A DNA stretch of 64,000 nucleotides, taken from contig OX419755.1 of NCBI GenBank assembly GCA_948567375.1, positions 49,109,001-49,173,000 on the forward strand. The letters run 5' to 3'. Source of the DNA: Lunularia cruciata. Taxonomy: Eukaryota; Streptophyta; Marchantiopsida; Lunulariales; Lunulariaceae. Shown here in pieces: positions 45,501 to 58,417 of the stretch (position 1 is its first letter; each line of letters starts with the position of its first letter). The notes under the pieces were generated by a model, which did not search any database, was not told the origin of the DNA, and was given only the letters and a program-made list of their open reading frames with translations. Made by a program: the position numbers and the translations under genes.

Positions 45501-46984
45501 CAAAAAAACTAATAGAGTTTAATTTCCAATACATAACACAACATCATGACAAAAATTTGATTATAAAAAGGAAAATCATCTTGAAGTTAGATCAATGATA
45601 TTGACAATATCATCATTCATAGTTTAATGTCATAACTTGATGATCCAACTCAACTAAGATATAACCTTGAAGGTCCAACTCAAACTAAGATACTTATGCA
45701 TGATTATTGCATTGTAAAAACCATTGTTACTAGCAAAATATCAAATATGTTTATGAATAGGCTAGAAACATAATTCATTAAACAAATAATGTTGATCTCC
45801 TCAATATGAAAATCTATCCAAAAAGGAAAATTTAGAGAAAAAAGGATGGATGATAAAAGATGTAAGTGTGTGTAAACATGATGTGAAATGCTTCAAATGC
45901 ACAAAATGACTAAAAGTGTTATTTATTATACTTGAGATAGGCGCAAGTTTACGTTAGAAAGAATGTTAATATTAACTTCATAGTCAAGATAATTCAATCC
46001 TTAGGAAAACTTCGTCAATGTTGTACAAATAAAGTATTTAGGAAAGTTAATTAATATAAGGATTTTTTGTAGTACTCTATTGTACTACTTGGTTTTTAAG
46101 AAGGTTCTTTGAAATCATACATATATTCATCAATAACACTTTGTAGGCAAGTTTTGGAGTAAAGTTTATAAGTGAACACTAACTTATAAGACCAAATCCT
46201 ACTTAACTCTTGTGGTATTTTTCCGCACAACACAACCATGTCAAATGAATCCTTTGAGACTAAAGTAAATTTTTGATGCTACAAAAAAATAACTAGAGTG
46301 ATTGATTCTATTATTTGCCTATGTAATAAAAATTGTAAGAGTTAAAGATTTTTATTATATTCTTGTGCATAAATATTAGAAATTAGCAAGGAACTTTAAG
46401 ATCTTATTTTAAACTACTTGAATTCCAAGGTTTGGGAAATCAATATAGTTTTATATCAATTGCATATAGTCCTATCCACATTTAGAACTATTTATTTTCT
46501 TCTATTATACAGAAAATAATCAGCTTTTCCTTGCATATAATTGAAAAAAGAGTTATGCATACAAATCATTCACTACATGTCATTCATATTTATATATCAT
46601 TGCTATCTTATAAATACTAATATTTGAATCTTCTTGATGTTTTGATATAAAAGAAGCATGTAGTCTAATAAGAACAAATATCCTAATACGAAGAGCAGGT
46701 TCATGATTCAAATTGAAGATTTTGAGTTATAATATATGAGAGCTACATATCCTTAAGGACATGTTGAAAACTATGGATTGTTCAAGATGAGCAAAATTTA
46801 CACTCCATATTGATGTATATGTAAGATGGATTTCTTCTTTAAAACTCTCTCTTATCTTCCTTGCTTAAAGATATATTTTGAAGTTGCTTTCATTCTAAAA
46901 AATGTCTCTAAAAGTCTCTTACCTATATTTGTGAAGCAAAGGCATATTGATTGATAACATCCATCGGTGTTTGCTCTATTGGGA
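42558..46984. other. Long AT-rich stretch, no gene seen
   Basis: About 4.4 kb with no domain, RNA gene or clear repeat that I can support. A GTAAGGTAAGGTAAGGTA mini-run lies near 43,924. Two short minus- and plus-strand frames (42,769-42,978 and 46,852-47,040) are not recognisable. Probably fully decayed transposon sequence. Confidence 0.4.
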
Positions 46985-47600
46985 TATTTTTTTGGTACAA
47001 CAAGAAGTTGAAAGATATTGTTTATACAGAGTTTAACCAAACTTCTACATTAACCATGATTATATAGACTTAGTTATAGCCAAGGTAGAGGGTACCTTTT
47101 TTAGAGGAAGTTTAAATCTCTTTTAAAGAATCTCTTTTTTATCCAAATGTATTGACATTATATTCTATGCAAATGTTTGGCTTTAAAGAAAGATTTGAAA
47201 GCTCTTGGGTCCATATACCTTTTTGGTAGAGATTTTTATGTAATCCAAGGATAGTTTGTACAAAGGAATCATTAAATTAGTTGGTTTGTCAAGATAAGAC
47301 AATATGCTTATGGAATTATTACCATGAGTTTGGCCATTCCTCTGGACTTGAGTTTGGATGACTCTTTGCCCAGTAAACTTAATTACTTTATAGTAATTAA
47401 CTTTTTTATATAATTATCTCACAATATTATAAACCAAGGATAAAGTGGTATTCATCATCTTTTCATTTGCAACTATTATCTAATTGAGTTCTATAGTGAA
47501 TAATAGATTGACCACAAAGGTGCTTTGGAGTTTTAGCCTTTGGAAGAGTGTGGGTGAGTTTGGTTCCTTGACTTCTTACTTTATGGAAATATTATTTTTG
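46985..47600 (+). mobile_element. Second solo LTR of the 52.4-59.1 kb Gypsy family
   Basis: Follows the LTR at 52,436 in order: AGATATTGTTTATACAGAG, AACCATGATTA, the TTTTTTAGAGGAAGT segment, GTATTGACATTAT, GTTTGGCTTTAAAGAAAGA, GCTCTTGGGTCCATA, TTTGTCAAGATAAGAC, CCATGAGTTTGGCCATTCC, ATCATCTTTTCATTTGCAACT and GGAGTTTTAGCCTT. No coding region adjoins it. Boundaries approximate. Confidence 0.72.
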
Positions 47601-47802
47601 GAAGTTTAGGGTTTAGGGTATCCTCAACCACTTGTGCATATATCCATTACTATCCAATACACATAATTTTCAACATTTCATGTTATAGAAGCATAACTCA
47701 TATAGAAGATACAAAAACTCCAAAGACCCACAATAATGAGACAATCACCCACTCAACTCATATTAGAAACTCAACACTCCACTCAATATATTGCAAACTT
47801 TA

Positions 47803-49190
47803 AAGGACCAAGGAGAGAAATAGAAGAATGGAAGACCGGAGCCAAAGATCACATTGAGACTCTCAAATGAGGGAAACTCTAAATGCCTAGCATGAGTTTG
47901 GGCTTTGGTATTTATAAGAAACATACAATGCTCTTGGGAAGTTCCTCAGGAATTTTCTATACTAGAAGCTGCCTCCTTGGAGTGCAAGCTAACCCAACCA
48001 ATAAGTTTCCTCCTAGGAGCCATATATTTAGCATGCAAGCAAAGTTAGCCAAGAATCTTCATAAGAAGCTTCCTCCTGGAAGCTACCTACTTGGCATACA
48101 TGTTACTAGATACGTGGAAGGTACCAAGAAGTTTCTTAAATGCTTCTCAAATTTGTTTGGTTTGCTTGTTCTAATTCAACTTATTTGCTAACTTGTTAGC
48201 CTCTACTAACTTGTCTACTAATCCCATATTGTGAAATATTCCTCCATTACTAGTTGACAATGTCCTTGTTTCCATTGAATCTTCAAACTCCTGGAAGGCC
48301 ATTTGTGCATTTTGGAGATGAGAAAGAGACTCCCATGTGGCATCATGAAAGGAAACCTTTTCCAAAAGACTTTATACCCAATGTGTTGTTGGCAGTCATG
48401 TTAGATGTTGCAATGTGCAAGAATACAATCAACTTCATACTCCCCATGATCATTGACATATATGGAAGGAGGAGGGAGTTGGATACAAAGTGGAAGATGG
48501 ATTAGAAACAAAGGATTTCAACTTTGAAACATGAAAGATAGGGTGGATTTGCATATGACTACGCAAGGAAAAGGTGATAAGCAATCTAAAAAATGATTTG
48601 TGTAACATCAAATAGACCTATCCAATTAAGAGAATGTTTACAAACTTAGGTATCAAGTGGGAGACCTAGGTTACTAGAAGAAAGCATGACCTTATCATAT
48701 AGTTGAAAGGTGAGATCACAATGATGCTCATCAAAGTATTGATTTTGTCAATTTTGAGCAAGAAAGAGATGAGATTTGGCTTATTATAAGGATTTAGATA
48801 TTATGGACAAAAAGGTAGAAGCACAAGAAACATGAGATGGTAGGGGAGCAAGAGCAAAATATAGAACAAGTGGGTCTTAGTCCAAAATTAAGAAAGAAGG
48901 AAGAGAGTCCAATGCTTGCATACTTGGAGTTATTGTAGGCAAACTCAAAAACTACAAGGCAAGCATCCTAATTGGCATGGTAAACATGAACAAAAAGCAT
49001 GAAATATATCCTCCAAGGCAATTTTCATGTTTGGTTTGCCCATCAATTTGAGGATGATAGGCCATAGACAAAGTAAGCTTGGTGTTGAGTAATTTGAAAA
49101 GTACTTACCAAACTTTACTAGTGAATTGAGGATAATAGTCAAGGATGAGAATCCTTGGAATCCCATGGTGCTTGAAGATAGTTTTAAATT
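47803..49190 (-). mobile_element. 3' end of chromovirus 2 (integrase, chromodomain, LTR)
   Basis: Minus strand, same family as chromovirus 1. The integrase part (about 49,170-48,900) reads YPQFTSKVW, FKLLNTKLTLSMAYHPQ and DGQTKHENCL. A chromodomain (about 48,470-48,250) reads EYEVDCILAHCNI, one stop, GYKVFWKRFPFHDATWESL and NAQMAFQEFEDSME. The LTR (47,803-48,238) follows, with the antisense of CTATTTCTCTCCTTGG near its outer end. The left half of the element is missing or unrecognisable to the right of 49.2 kb. The plus-strand frame at 47,883-48,191 is a by-product of the LTR. Confidence 0.82.
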
Positions 49191-49199
49191 AAATCTTGG

Positions 49200-49870
49200 C
49201 TATCATAGGAGCTATTGTGCATATATACATCATTGCATAACATACGTCATTGTCAACATCATACGCTATAGAAGCACAACTTATACAAAAGTCATACATA
49301 AACTCTAAAGTACCATAATAATTAGTTCATATTCAACTCAAATCATTCTAACTCAAGTCAAAAATCAATCCTCAACTTAATTGTCTACCAACAATGGACA
49401 TTGCTTACTCTAGTTAAGAGACCCAGGTGATGCTCACTAGCCTCTATCTACTACAGCTAAGAACCAAAGGCTCAACATCAAAGAATTGAGCTCTTTGGAG
49501 TTGCACTTTGAAGGTATACCCCTCTACTCAAATTGAATCTCTAACCCTAATGACACTACTAATAGTGCAAATGGTGCAAGTGATAGTGGTTTCCATGCTG
49601 TGATCAATATCCTAAACACAAAATCTGGCCACTGCTAAGTGGTCTTTGAGTAACTACTAATATAATTATAATTACCAAGACTATCACTTTAGCGTTTGAG
49701 CAATCTAGCTTTGGCACTATAAATTTTGCAACAATTTTTGTGCATATACACATTGCTAAAAAACATATATTTTTATCAACATCATACACTATAGAAGCAG
49801 AACTCATAGAAAAGTCATACATAAACTCTAAAGTACCACAATTTCAAATCTAGTTGGTGGTTAGGTCCTT
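49200..49870. repeat. Dispersed repeat, two copies about 520 bp apart
   Basis: The segment with CATTG, CATCATACGCTATAGAAGCA and AAAAGTCATACATAAACTCTAAAGTACCA occurs at about 49,235-49,315 and 49,745-49,845. A more diverged copy is at about 47,640-47,760. These may be terminal segments of another retroelement. No coding region in them. Confidence 0.6.
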
Positions 49871-49997
49871 CTTACTCAAGATAGCATCTTTTCCAAGTAT
49901 ATGATATGCCTCATGGTGAGAAAAGACTAGGAGTCTGGGTGCTATCAAGCCCCATTGTTAGTTGCTTGTCTACAACATTTATCTATTTAGGAGTGAA

Positions 49998-50700
49998 CTA
50001 GCTATATGCAAAGTACACTGAAGACATAGCCATTGTCCTATATGAACCACCATGAGGAGAGGAGTCAAACATGCCATATGCCATATACCATCCACTCAAA
50101 CAACTATCACACACCAACATAGTAGCAAATCCAATAGGAAAGCCACATAACATACATTGCAAGCATGCACTTACAACTACAAAGCTTGGGTCCGTAGTGC
50201 AATCAATGTTTAGGAAATAACATGGTGCGTAATTGCAACAATCCCAAAAAAACACCATCGTGTGCTTCCAACATGAATAATCTAGAAGGAAAAAACTTAT
50301 GCACTCTCAAGATAGTGTGGCATGTAATCAAATCAAGTGTTGTTGGTGAAGTCTATAATAGATATACATAATCACCCAAATGAAATTGATGCATCAAGGG
50401 TCTATAATCTCTTCATTGAACAGTAGCATAGTATAAGGTATTCTTATGTTGAGCAATTGCTAAGTTCTCAAAGGCCATCACCATCACTCTCCAAAAGGTC
50501 TCTACCCATTGAGAACATGCACTCATCCATACATTTGGATCATCGAGGTCCAAAACTATAAGTGGCATCATGACAACTGGTTGCACATAGATTTGGATAT
50601 TGTCCATAGAGTAGAAAGTATGGAGAGAAAGATGCTGAGGAGACTTGCTAGCTAAAACAATATCCCATGGCCAACCAAGGTAATTGGACATCCCACTCTC
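49998..50700 (-). pseudogene. Retroelement integrase C-terminus with a PHD-finger remnant
   Basis: Minus strand. About 50,470-50,270: ENLAIAQHKNTLYYATVQ, a stop, then RDYRPLMHQF, GDYVYL, SPTTLDLITCHTILRVHKF and FMLEAHDG, the tail of an integrase with an HxxxD/GDxVYL-type C-terminal domain. This is followed (50,258-50,060) by NYAPCYF and a PHD-like finger: CMLCGFPIGFATMLVCDSC then GWYMAYGM. The finger keeps C-x2-C and C-x2-C, but the expected His and the next Cys both read Tyr. A stop lies between the integrase tail and the finger. Polymerase sequence is not recognised nearby. It is an inactive relic. Confidence 0.7.
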
Positions 50701-52435
50701 TTAAGTGGCCTCTCTATCAATTATACTTATGCAAGCCTCTCTTCACCATCTAAATCACTATTTTTGCTAAGATATCTACCTCAAGGTGACCTTGAGAGGA
50801 AGTATGGTGATTAATCAAGGCCTTATTACACAAGACCTAACACTATCTTGGAGGAACACATGCTATTGTGATTAAGTAATTTCAAGAAGAGAAAACATAG
50901 TGCAATTTATAGATTTGGGATGTTTTAAAGAGAAGATAGGATAGATGCTCTTAAAGGATAATTTCATACACCTTGCTTTTTGTTTTTGAATCCATTCCAC
51001 ACCAAGATTATGTACATCCAACGTGAGCAAGTGAGAATATATTTCATTATTATTTTGGAGTAAAGTTCATAGACATACTAATGAATTTACCTAACCCAAT
51101 GATTTTACCTATGGTGATATATGATAGAAAATAGGATTTGAAATTTTTTATTCAATTATGATGAAATGGAATTGAATATACCAAATCATCTCCCTTTCAA
51201 GACTCAAGTACAAATCTATTATGTAGTTATACCAAAAGTGATGTTTAGGGATTTTGTAATCTACAATTTTGGTGAGAAATATTATCAATAAGTGACAAAC
51301 TTTGAGGTCTTAATGGCAATCCCAATTGTAAGTGCCTCTTTTGAGTGATTATATTAACCTTTTATTGAAGTATGAAGTAGCAATTGAGTATTTACCGTGT
51401 GTATGAATCATGGAACCATCGATGCAAGATCTAATGCAAGAAATGCAACGGATATTGAACGAGTAGTGGGAGATCAAGATGACAATGGACACATTGCAAA
51501 TTCAAATGTATACCTTTAGCAATGATCATGTAATGGAAGAAGGGGGATTATCCAAAAACCTTATAACAATAGCCAAAGTACCTAAAGAGTCACTTGTGCT
51601 AATGACACTAACCTTGATCAACAATGAAGCAACATTCTTACTATGGATGATAAAGATATGCACCATTGAGCCTTACAAGGGACATAGTTCCATGAGAATA
51701 ATAGGAAACTAGATTTCAAGAATAAATTGATACTTTTGATTATTCATAACTAAGATAACTAATAATTCTACAAGTGTGTTTGCATGTGGATATCTAATAG
51801 ATAAAGCCCTCACATAGTACAATGCTTTGGAATGATTTATGCTGCCAAAAGGAAGAAAGATCACTTGAATAGCAATGCAAGAAGGACTATTGAAAATTTA
51901 CAATCCGTGGATTCAATGTAGATGACTTGAACTTGACTATAGAGGTTGAGGTAAAAGAATAATACATAAGAATATGTGGAGGCATTCTTGATTTGTAGGT
52001 CATGATAACCAATATGAGTCTAATAGAAGCTCTTGAAAGTTTCAATTGGGAGTTAAAAGAGTAAATTTGCAAAGAGGTTGTGTTATAAAATCCTTACATT
52101 GTTTTCAAAGCCATTGTGTGTGCTTAAAGAATAATAAGTGTACTTGGAGGAGGTAAAGAAGTTGTCTTGAATCAAAACTATTGGGTTGAAACACCATACT
52201 TTGGTGGACCAATTCTGATAGAATTGGGCAAATTAATTTTAAAGACCAAGGAGCACAACCGCTACAAGGAGAACATGGACACGTTGAAGAAAGGAGAGAT
52301 GGAGTCCCACAAGGAGAACGAGCTTGAGCATAACAATGATGTTGTTACAATTGTAGCCGAGTTGAGCATATAGCCATCAATTATTGTGCTTGCCTTCCTA
52401 GGGGCACTTGGCCTCCATAAAAACAACCTTTGAAT
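50701..52435. other. Unassigned AT-rich retroelement-like sequence
   Basis: The open frame at 51,479-51,712 and neighbouring fragments look like decayed gag-like coding (short, Asn/Met-rich) but match no motif that I can name. A frame at 52,167-52,373 contains a charged RYKENMDTLKKGEMESHKEN stretch of coiled-coil character. No confident feature. Confidence 0.3.
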
Positions 52436-53149
52436 TGTAACACCCATTTGTGCAAGTATGTGCTATTATGATATTTAGTTTGGTATTATAAGTAATTGAA
52501 ATATATTATTTAAATATAAGTAAAAGATGGTTCTATATTAGCTAAGATTAGCTAAATTTAGTCATAATTACAATAGAATAGACCTCACTTTAGAGGAAGT
52601 GGAAAAGAATGACACCACTATTTTGCATTCTAGTGTATTGACTTGGTATTATTTTTAGGTATTTGGCTTTGAGGAAAGAGATGAGAACTCTTGGCCGTAA
52701 GCACACAAGCCTTTTTGTTTTGGATTCTTCTATAGTCCAAGAAATCTCATATGAAAGAATCCTTGACTTAGTGGTTTGGTCAAGATAAGACCAAATGCTT
52801 TGGAGAATAGTCCCATGAATATGGATATTCCTTTAGCTTTTTGACTTATTTGACTTTTAGCCTAGTAACTTGAGTTACTCTAATAATTTGTAACTTTGGT
52901 ACATAACTATTTCTTTGGTACATAAACTTTTCACAAGTATATAAAATAAGAGCGAGGAGGTACTCATTATCCTTTCATTTGTAACTATATTTTTCTCTTT
53001 GAGTTCTCTAGTGAGCAATGTCTTGAGTCTTCGAGTGTTAGCCTTAGAGAGGTATGTTAGAGTTGGGGTTCTTTGCCTTTTTAGTCCATGATGTGCTACC
53101 ATAATAGCCATCAGAGGTTTATTCTGAGTGAGAAATAGATTGGCTCGCA
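52436..53149 (+). repeat. Gypsy 5' LTR
   Basis: 714 bp, matches 58,418-59,104 throughout (TTTAGTTTGGTA.TATAAGTA, GTATTGACTTGGTATTAT, CCTTTTTGTTTT, CTCATTATCCTTTCATTTGT or its variant, GTCTTGAGTCTT, CCATAATAGCCAT). Related solo copies are at 35,150 and 46,985. Confidence 0.9.
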
Positions 53150-54279
53150 TTTTTGGTTCCATTGAAAAGACCTCTCTAGAAGACAAGTTAATGTTTTGCA
53201 TACAATTTTGTATTAAAAAGAAGGAATCTATGAGAGCTCACTTAGAGAGAACATTAGGAGAGGACAAGGTTAAACTTATCTTAAAGAAATTGGACTCATT
53301 TGTACACCCTATAGTTCATTATGATATCTATGAGGTGATTTTGTATACCTTGTAAACATGAGAGGATTTTGACAGATTGTGTGAGGTGGATTGTACATTT
53401 TGTGAATACAATGATTTCGGGAAATCTTAATTTGAGATTTGGACTTGAAATTTCTACAAATGATAACTTGGGTTATCCTTGAATTATCACATTTGAAATT
53501 ATTATGAGAGCTAGTACACGCAATGAGCTAGAATTTTTGAAATTTGATAGGGTAAATTGCTCCCAAAATTGCATGCTCTTTGGACATTTGTATAGAGTCT
53601 GCCATTTCTTCAATTTTCAATGGATTATTCTAAAACTTTCCAAGAAAATTCAGTGCATTATATTCTATCTTTTGGCTCAAGAATTAGGGAGAGAAATTCT
53701 TTCACAAAAAGTTATACAATTTTTAAGTGAATGGGATGGTTTTTAGAACCAAATGTGAAATATGTGTGTTGAATAGAAAGGTGCAGAGGCCAAATGGCTA
53801 GATAAAATGACCTAGAATTGTCAAGGAGTGATTCCATAGGATTATGATCAAGTGTGAAAATTTTTAGAGGATTATAACATACCAATTAATAAGAATTTAG
53901 TGACATTATAAAAAGGGGTCAATTTTGCGGAGTTGAGATCTCATGCATGGCGAGTGTGAGAACAAAAAAAAGCATGTTTGAGTGTTTAGAATCATCTTGG
54001 GAACATGGAATGAAAATTGAGGCTATGCAAGTTCCCAAGGGTTTGAAGTGATTGTAGGGGTGAACTTGAGAAAAAGAGAGTTTAGAATAGAATTTGAAGG
54101 GAGTGTTGAGAGAATCCAAAAACACACACCACTTGGAAGAAAGAGTGAATCTAAGTGCTTTTTATGACGAGAGAAAGAACATAAGGCAAGTTCATGTCCT
54201 TTGTCCTTTAATGGCAAGAGATTAAGGGAAATGAGAGGCTTACTTGACTTGGGTTTGCATGTTGGACCTTCTTCACAAG

Positions 54280-55300
54280 ATTGGGAGGGAGAAGATCTAA
54301 GACCAAGGAGTTTTGTGAGGTTTGTGGAGTGGAAGGACTTCCAAAAGGACACAAGTGTAGTGGAGTGATAGCACTTTTGGAGACATTGGTGAAGGATCTT
54401 AGAGAGAGTCTTAGTATAGCTACAAAAGTACTACCATCTTCATCAGCTAGTTCTCAAGACTAGTGATGGAAATAATCTTTCAATATATGGATAAACTATC
54501 CACGAGTGTTCTATTAATATGCATTCTAGGATTTGATGTTGCTTTAGAACTATTGGAGCAACCTAAACCTTTTTTGTTCCCTAGGGTGGATTACTCTCAA
54601 ATGGTGTTAGTTGTGTACATACTCTCTTAGTTATAGAACAAGAGAAAAGAAAAGAAAAGAAAAGAAAAGAAAGATTGAGAAAAAAAGAAAGATAGTGAGG
54701 GATTAAGATGTGGAAATTTCCAATTTTCTTTGGTAAGGATGGAAAAGATGTGAAAGTCTTTGTGAGAGACTTCAAGAGAGCTTTCATAGGACACAATGAG
54801 AGGAAGAAGAGTGATTGAGCCTAATTATTACTAGATTTCTTTGAGGATATAGCTCTTACATGGTATGAGTGAGAATAACAAAAGAAAGAGAGGAGAGATT
54901 GGCAAGAAGAGTCTTGGGAGAGTTTGACTTTAGCACTCATTGAGAAATTTCTTCCAAATGAGAATTGAAAGATTGATGAGTGAAGTTGCCTTGTAAAAAC
55001 TATCCATATAAAAGAGGCCAACCAGTCAACAATTTTAATGATAGAAATTGTTTTGGTTGTGGAGGAAGAGATCCATCCAAAGGAATTACCCAAATTCCAC
55101 TTACCATGGAGGAAGGGTTACGAGGGAGCCAATAGAGGACAAGACAGAGGGAGTGAAACCCAAGTGACTCCTTATCTAAACAAAGGTAAGTGGATACAAT
55201 CCATAGATTTGGTTGAGAGCAAGTATGAGAAAGAGGAGTGCTTAAACTCCAAAGGACTTAATTTTGAGCTTTTGGCACAAGAGAAGGAAAGAACTTGTTT
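54280..55300 (+). pseudogene. Gypsy gag region
   Basis: A cysteine/histidine cluster CEVCGVEGLPKGHKC (54,310-54,355) is followed by a microsatellite of AAAAG units (about 54,640-54,676). Then comes a gag-like helical part: FFGKDGKDVKVFVRDFKRAF, LDFFEDIALTWYE and LALIEKFLPNEN, broken by several stops. The GKD..V..F...F...W.E..L..F pattern is that of Gypsy capsid domains. Nothing suggests a complete protein. Confidence 0.65.
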
Positions 55301-55659
55301 TGTAGAGATGAACACTCTTCTCAAGAATTTATTCCTAACAAGGATACTATTATGTCCATTAGAAGCACTCACACCTCAGCATTATCAACAACAAAGACTC
55401 CATGGAAGAAGGTGGAGATAGAGGACTTCTTGATCTCAAAGCAACAATGGAATTCCAATGTATTGGAAGATGTTTGTAATCACAAGACTAACATCATAGT
55501 GGGGCAACTAATCACTTTGAATCCTACCTTGAGAAAGGAGATTAAAGGTGATTTGAGTTCTACAAGGAACAAGGAGAAGAAGAAATCAAAAGCTCCAGTA
55601 TCAGTGGGGGTGGTGGATGCCAAACAAACACCATGGGAGGCTTTTGAATTACCTCTAAG

Positions 55660-55940
55660 ATTGATATAAGAGTGAATGGTCACAACATCAAGGATGCACT
55701 TGTTGATGGAGGATTTGTAGAGAGTTTGATGAAGAAGTTGGGTATGATACCCTCTAGACCTGAAACATTTGTGGTGAGTATTGCAAACAAGCAACAAGTT
55801 TGATTAGTAGGGGTGATGGATAAGGTGGTAGTTTTAGTTATAGAGTTCAAAATTTTATGACTTTCCAAGTCTTGAAGGGTTCAAGCTATAATTTACTTCT
55901 TGGGAGGCCATGGTTCAGAGCAAAACTAAAAACTAATTGA
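55660..55940 (+). pseudogene. Gypsy aspartic protease
   Basis: VNGHNIKDALVDGG is the usual active-site region (LVDGGS-type, with the expected Asp), followed by LMKKLGMIPSRPETFVV and, after a frame change, LLGRPWFRAK. The LLGRPW box is typical of Tat/Athila-like and related Gypsy proteases. Stops interrupt both parts. Confidence 0.72.
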
Positions 55941-56339
55941 TGGCATAAATTGTACTTGAGGATTGGATCATCAAACCATTGAGTCATAGTTCCTATCACT
56001 AACACCACCAAAAATTCACATTTAGATACACCATCTTCTAGTTATTGGGAATTAGATGAAGAAGAAGGAGCTTTAGGTGTGGACACAAGCAAGGAAGAAG
56101 AAACTTCCATGGAAGAGGATGGATCTGAATCTAAATCTAAATCTAAATCTGAATTTGATTTAGATATATTTCCCTTGTGTACTATGGATTTTGCTCCTAA
56201 GCTAGAGGTTGTGTAAGACCCAAATAAATCACCATTGACACTTGAGGAGATAGAGAGGAGACAATCTACCCTCAAATATGGTCCAAATGTTACCAAGGAG
56301 GAGAAGGTAAGATTTGAAGAGATTTTTTGCAAGTTCATC

Positions 56340-57600
56340 CATATATTTGCTTTTAGTTACAAGGATCTCAAGGATGTCACATTGGAGTAGCACAAGATTG
56401 ATATGGAGTCACATGCAAGACTAGTTTGCCAAAAACAACATCGCATTAGTCCACATATATCTTTGGCTGTGAAGGAGTAGACTGATAAGCTCAAGGAAGC
56501 TGAATTTATCTTTGAGGTGGATGATTCAAAATGGGTGTCTTCAATTGTGATTGTGAAGAAAAAGAATGGCAAGCTTTGGGTATGTGTGGATTACAAGAAA
56601 CTCAATGCTATTACTAAGAAGGACTATTACTCTTTGCCATTCATTGATGAGATCTTGGAGAGGTTGTAAGTCATGAGAAGTATAGTTTTGGAGATGGTTA
56701 TAGTGGGTATAACCAAATCAAAATTGCACTAAAGCATCAAAAACTCACCACATTCACCACACCTTGGGGACTTATGCTTACAAGGTCATGCCTTTTGGGC
56801 TTTGCAATGCTCCAGCCACATTCCACTGGTTCATGAACAAGGTGTTTGAACCTTTCATTGGGAAATTTATGAGAGACTTCATTGATAACTTTTGTGTCTA
56901 TGGGAGCAAAGAGGAGGACTGTGAGCACCTAATCAAGGTTTTGCAATGCTTGGATAAAGAAAATGCATCACTCAACCCAAGGAAGTGCATTTTAGGTTAT
57001 GAAGAAGGTCTGCTTTTTGGGCACATCATCTCCAAGGATGGAATAGCAGTTGATCTTAAGAAGGTGGGGAAGATCTTAGGCCTTCTATTCCCTTCAATCT
57101 TGACAAAGATACACCAATTCTTGGGGAAAGTTAGGTATTATATGAGGTTCATCTTCTCATATTCCAATAAAGTTTATGCATTGACCATCTACATGAAGAG
57201 GGTAGAATACATGGTGATTGTGGAGGATAAGGGGGCTTTCAAAGCTTTTGAGAAGATCAAGCAATCACTTGTTGTAGCTCTTATTGTTCCTAAACCTGAT
57301 TGGAGTATACCTTTCATCCTCTACACTAATGCTTCTAATGTAGCTATAAGATGCAATCTTAGTCAATTAGATCAAGATGGGCATGATCATCCAATAAGTT
57401 ATGCTAGTTACGGTTTTAGTAGAAAAGAACTACTTTATCACAAAGAGAGAGGGGTTGGCAATGACCTTTGGTCTCAAGAAGTTAAAACACTACTTGATTG
57501 GAAAGAAAGCCACCATTGTCACGGATTGATCACAAGGCTTTGAAATACATCTTCAACAAGCCTTATGTGGAAGGGAGGCTAGCAAGGTAGATAACTACAC
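56340..57600 (+). pseudogene. Gypsy reverse transcriptase and RNase H
   Basis: Fingers: IVKKKNGKLWVCVDYKKLNA at about 56,550. Palm: YAYKVMPFGLCNAPATFHWF and then DFIDNFCVYG at about 56,880, where the usual Y-x-D-D reads F-I-D-N, so one catalytic Asp is lost. Connection: NPRKCILGYEEGLLFGHIIS. RNase H: FILYTNASNVAIRCNLSQ, where the expected first catalytic Asp (YTDAS) is Asn. The 260-codon frame at 56,764-57,543 is open, but the enzyme would be dead on both counts. Confidence 0.88.
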
Positions 57601-58405
57601 CATTGAGAATAGGCGAGGGAAGAAACATGAAAATTTTGATTTGTTATCTAGGGCCTATGATCATGATGGAGATGAGTTAGTGGCTGATTCCTTCTCAGAT
57701 GAGGAGCTCATGACAATCTCAATCACTCAAGAGGTTCCAGTGGAGTACAAGGAGATCGTGGACTTTGTTACAAGAGGTAACTATCTAGAAGGGATGCATG
57801 CTAGGAAGAGGAAGGTCCTTGCAGCAAGATCTAGACCAACACAATGGTGGAGAATATTCTTTTTCACCAAGGAGAAAATGGTCTACTTCAAAGAGCAATA
57901 GGAAAACCACAAAGACTACCACCAAACATTCTCTAGTTCAATTGGTATGCGGTATTGAGTCTATCTTACCTACTCACTTTGATCTTCCTACCTTCCAATG
58001 CATTTATATTAGATTGACAAAAGAACAAGGAGGTGATGTAGAGAAGTCAAGGAAGGATCATCTCATGGAATTAGAAGAGGCAAGAGCAGTTGCTACGGTT
58101 TGTGTGGAGCAAACCTAGAGGAAAGAAAAGAAGAGTTATGATAAGAGGTAAGGCAAGAAGAAGGTGGAGCCTTTCCAAGTAAGTGATTGGTAATGTTATT
58201 TGATTCCATTCAATTCAAGAGAGTGCAAAAGAAGGTTTTGCTTAAGTACTTTGGACTTTTCATAATGGAGAAGGTGTGGGGCAATTACACTTATGATCTC
58301 AAGGAGTTGGGAGGAAGACACTTTGATAGGATTAACCATGATAAGTTCAAGATGTATCATAGAAGGTATAGGGACCTTCACTTTGGAGACAAAGTGAAAT
58401 CTTAG
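57600..58405 (+). pseudogene. Gypsy RNase H end and integrase remnant lacking its catalytic core
   Basis: ENRRGKKHENFDLLSR (position of the ADxLSR box) runs to about 57,890 with the linker VDFVTRGNYLEG. It then joins directly, near 57,900, to the integrase C-terminus: KHSLVQLVCGIES, LPTHFDLPT, LMELEEARAVA, and from 58,187 WGNYTYDLKELGG and FDRINHDKFKMYHRR. The zinc-binding and DDE core regions that should lie between are missing (about 200 codons). This is an internal deletion. Confidence 0.78.
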
Positions 58406-58417
58406 TCTCGAGGTAAA

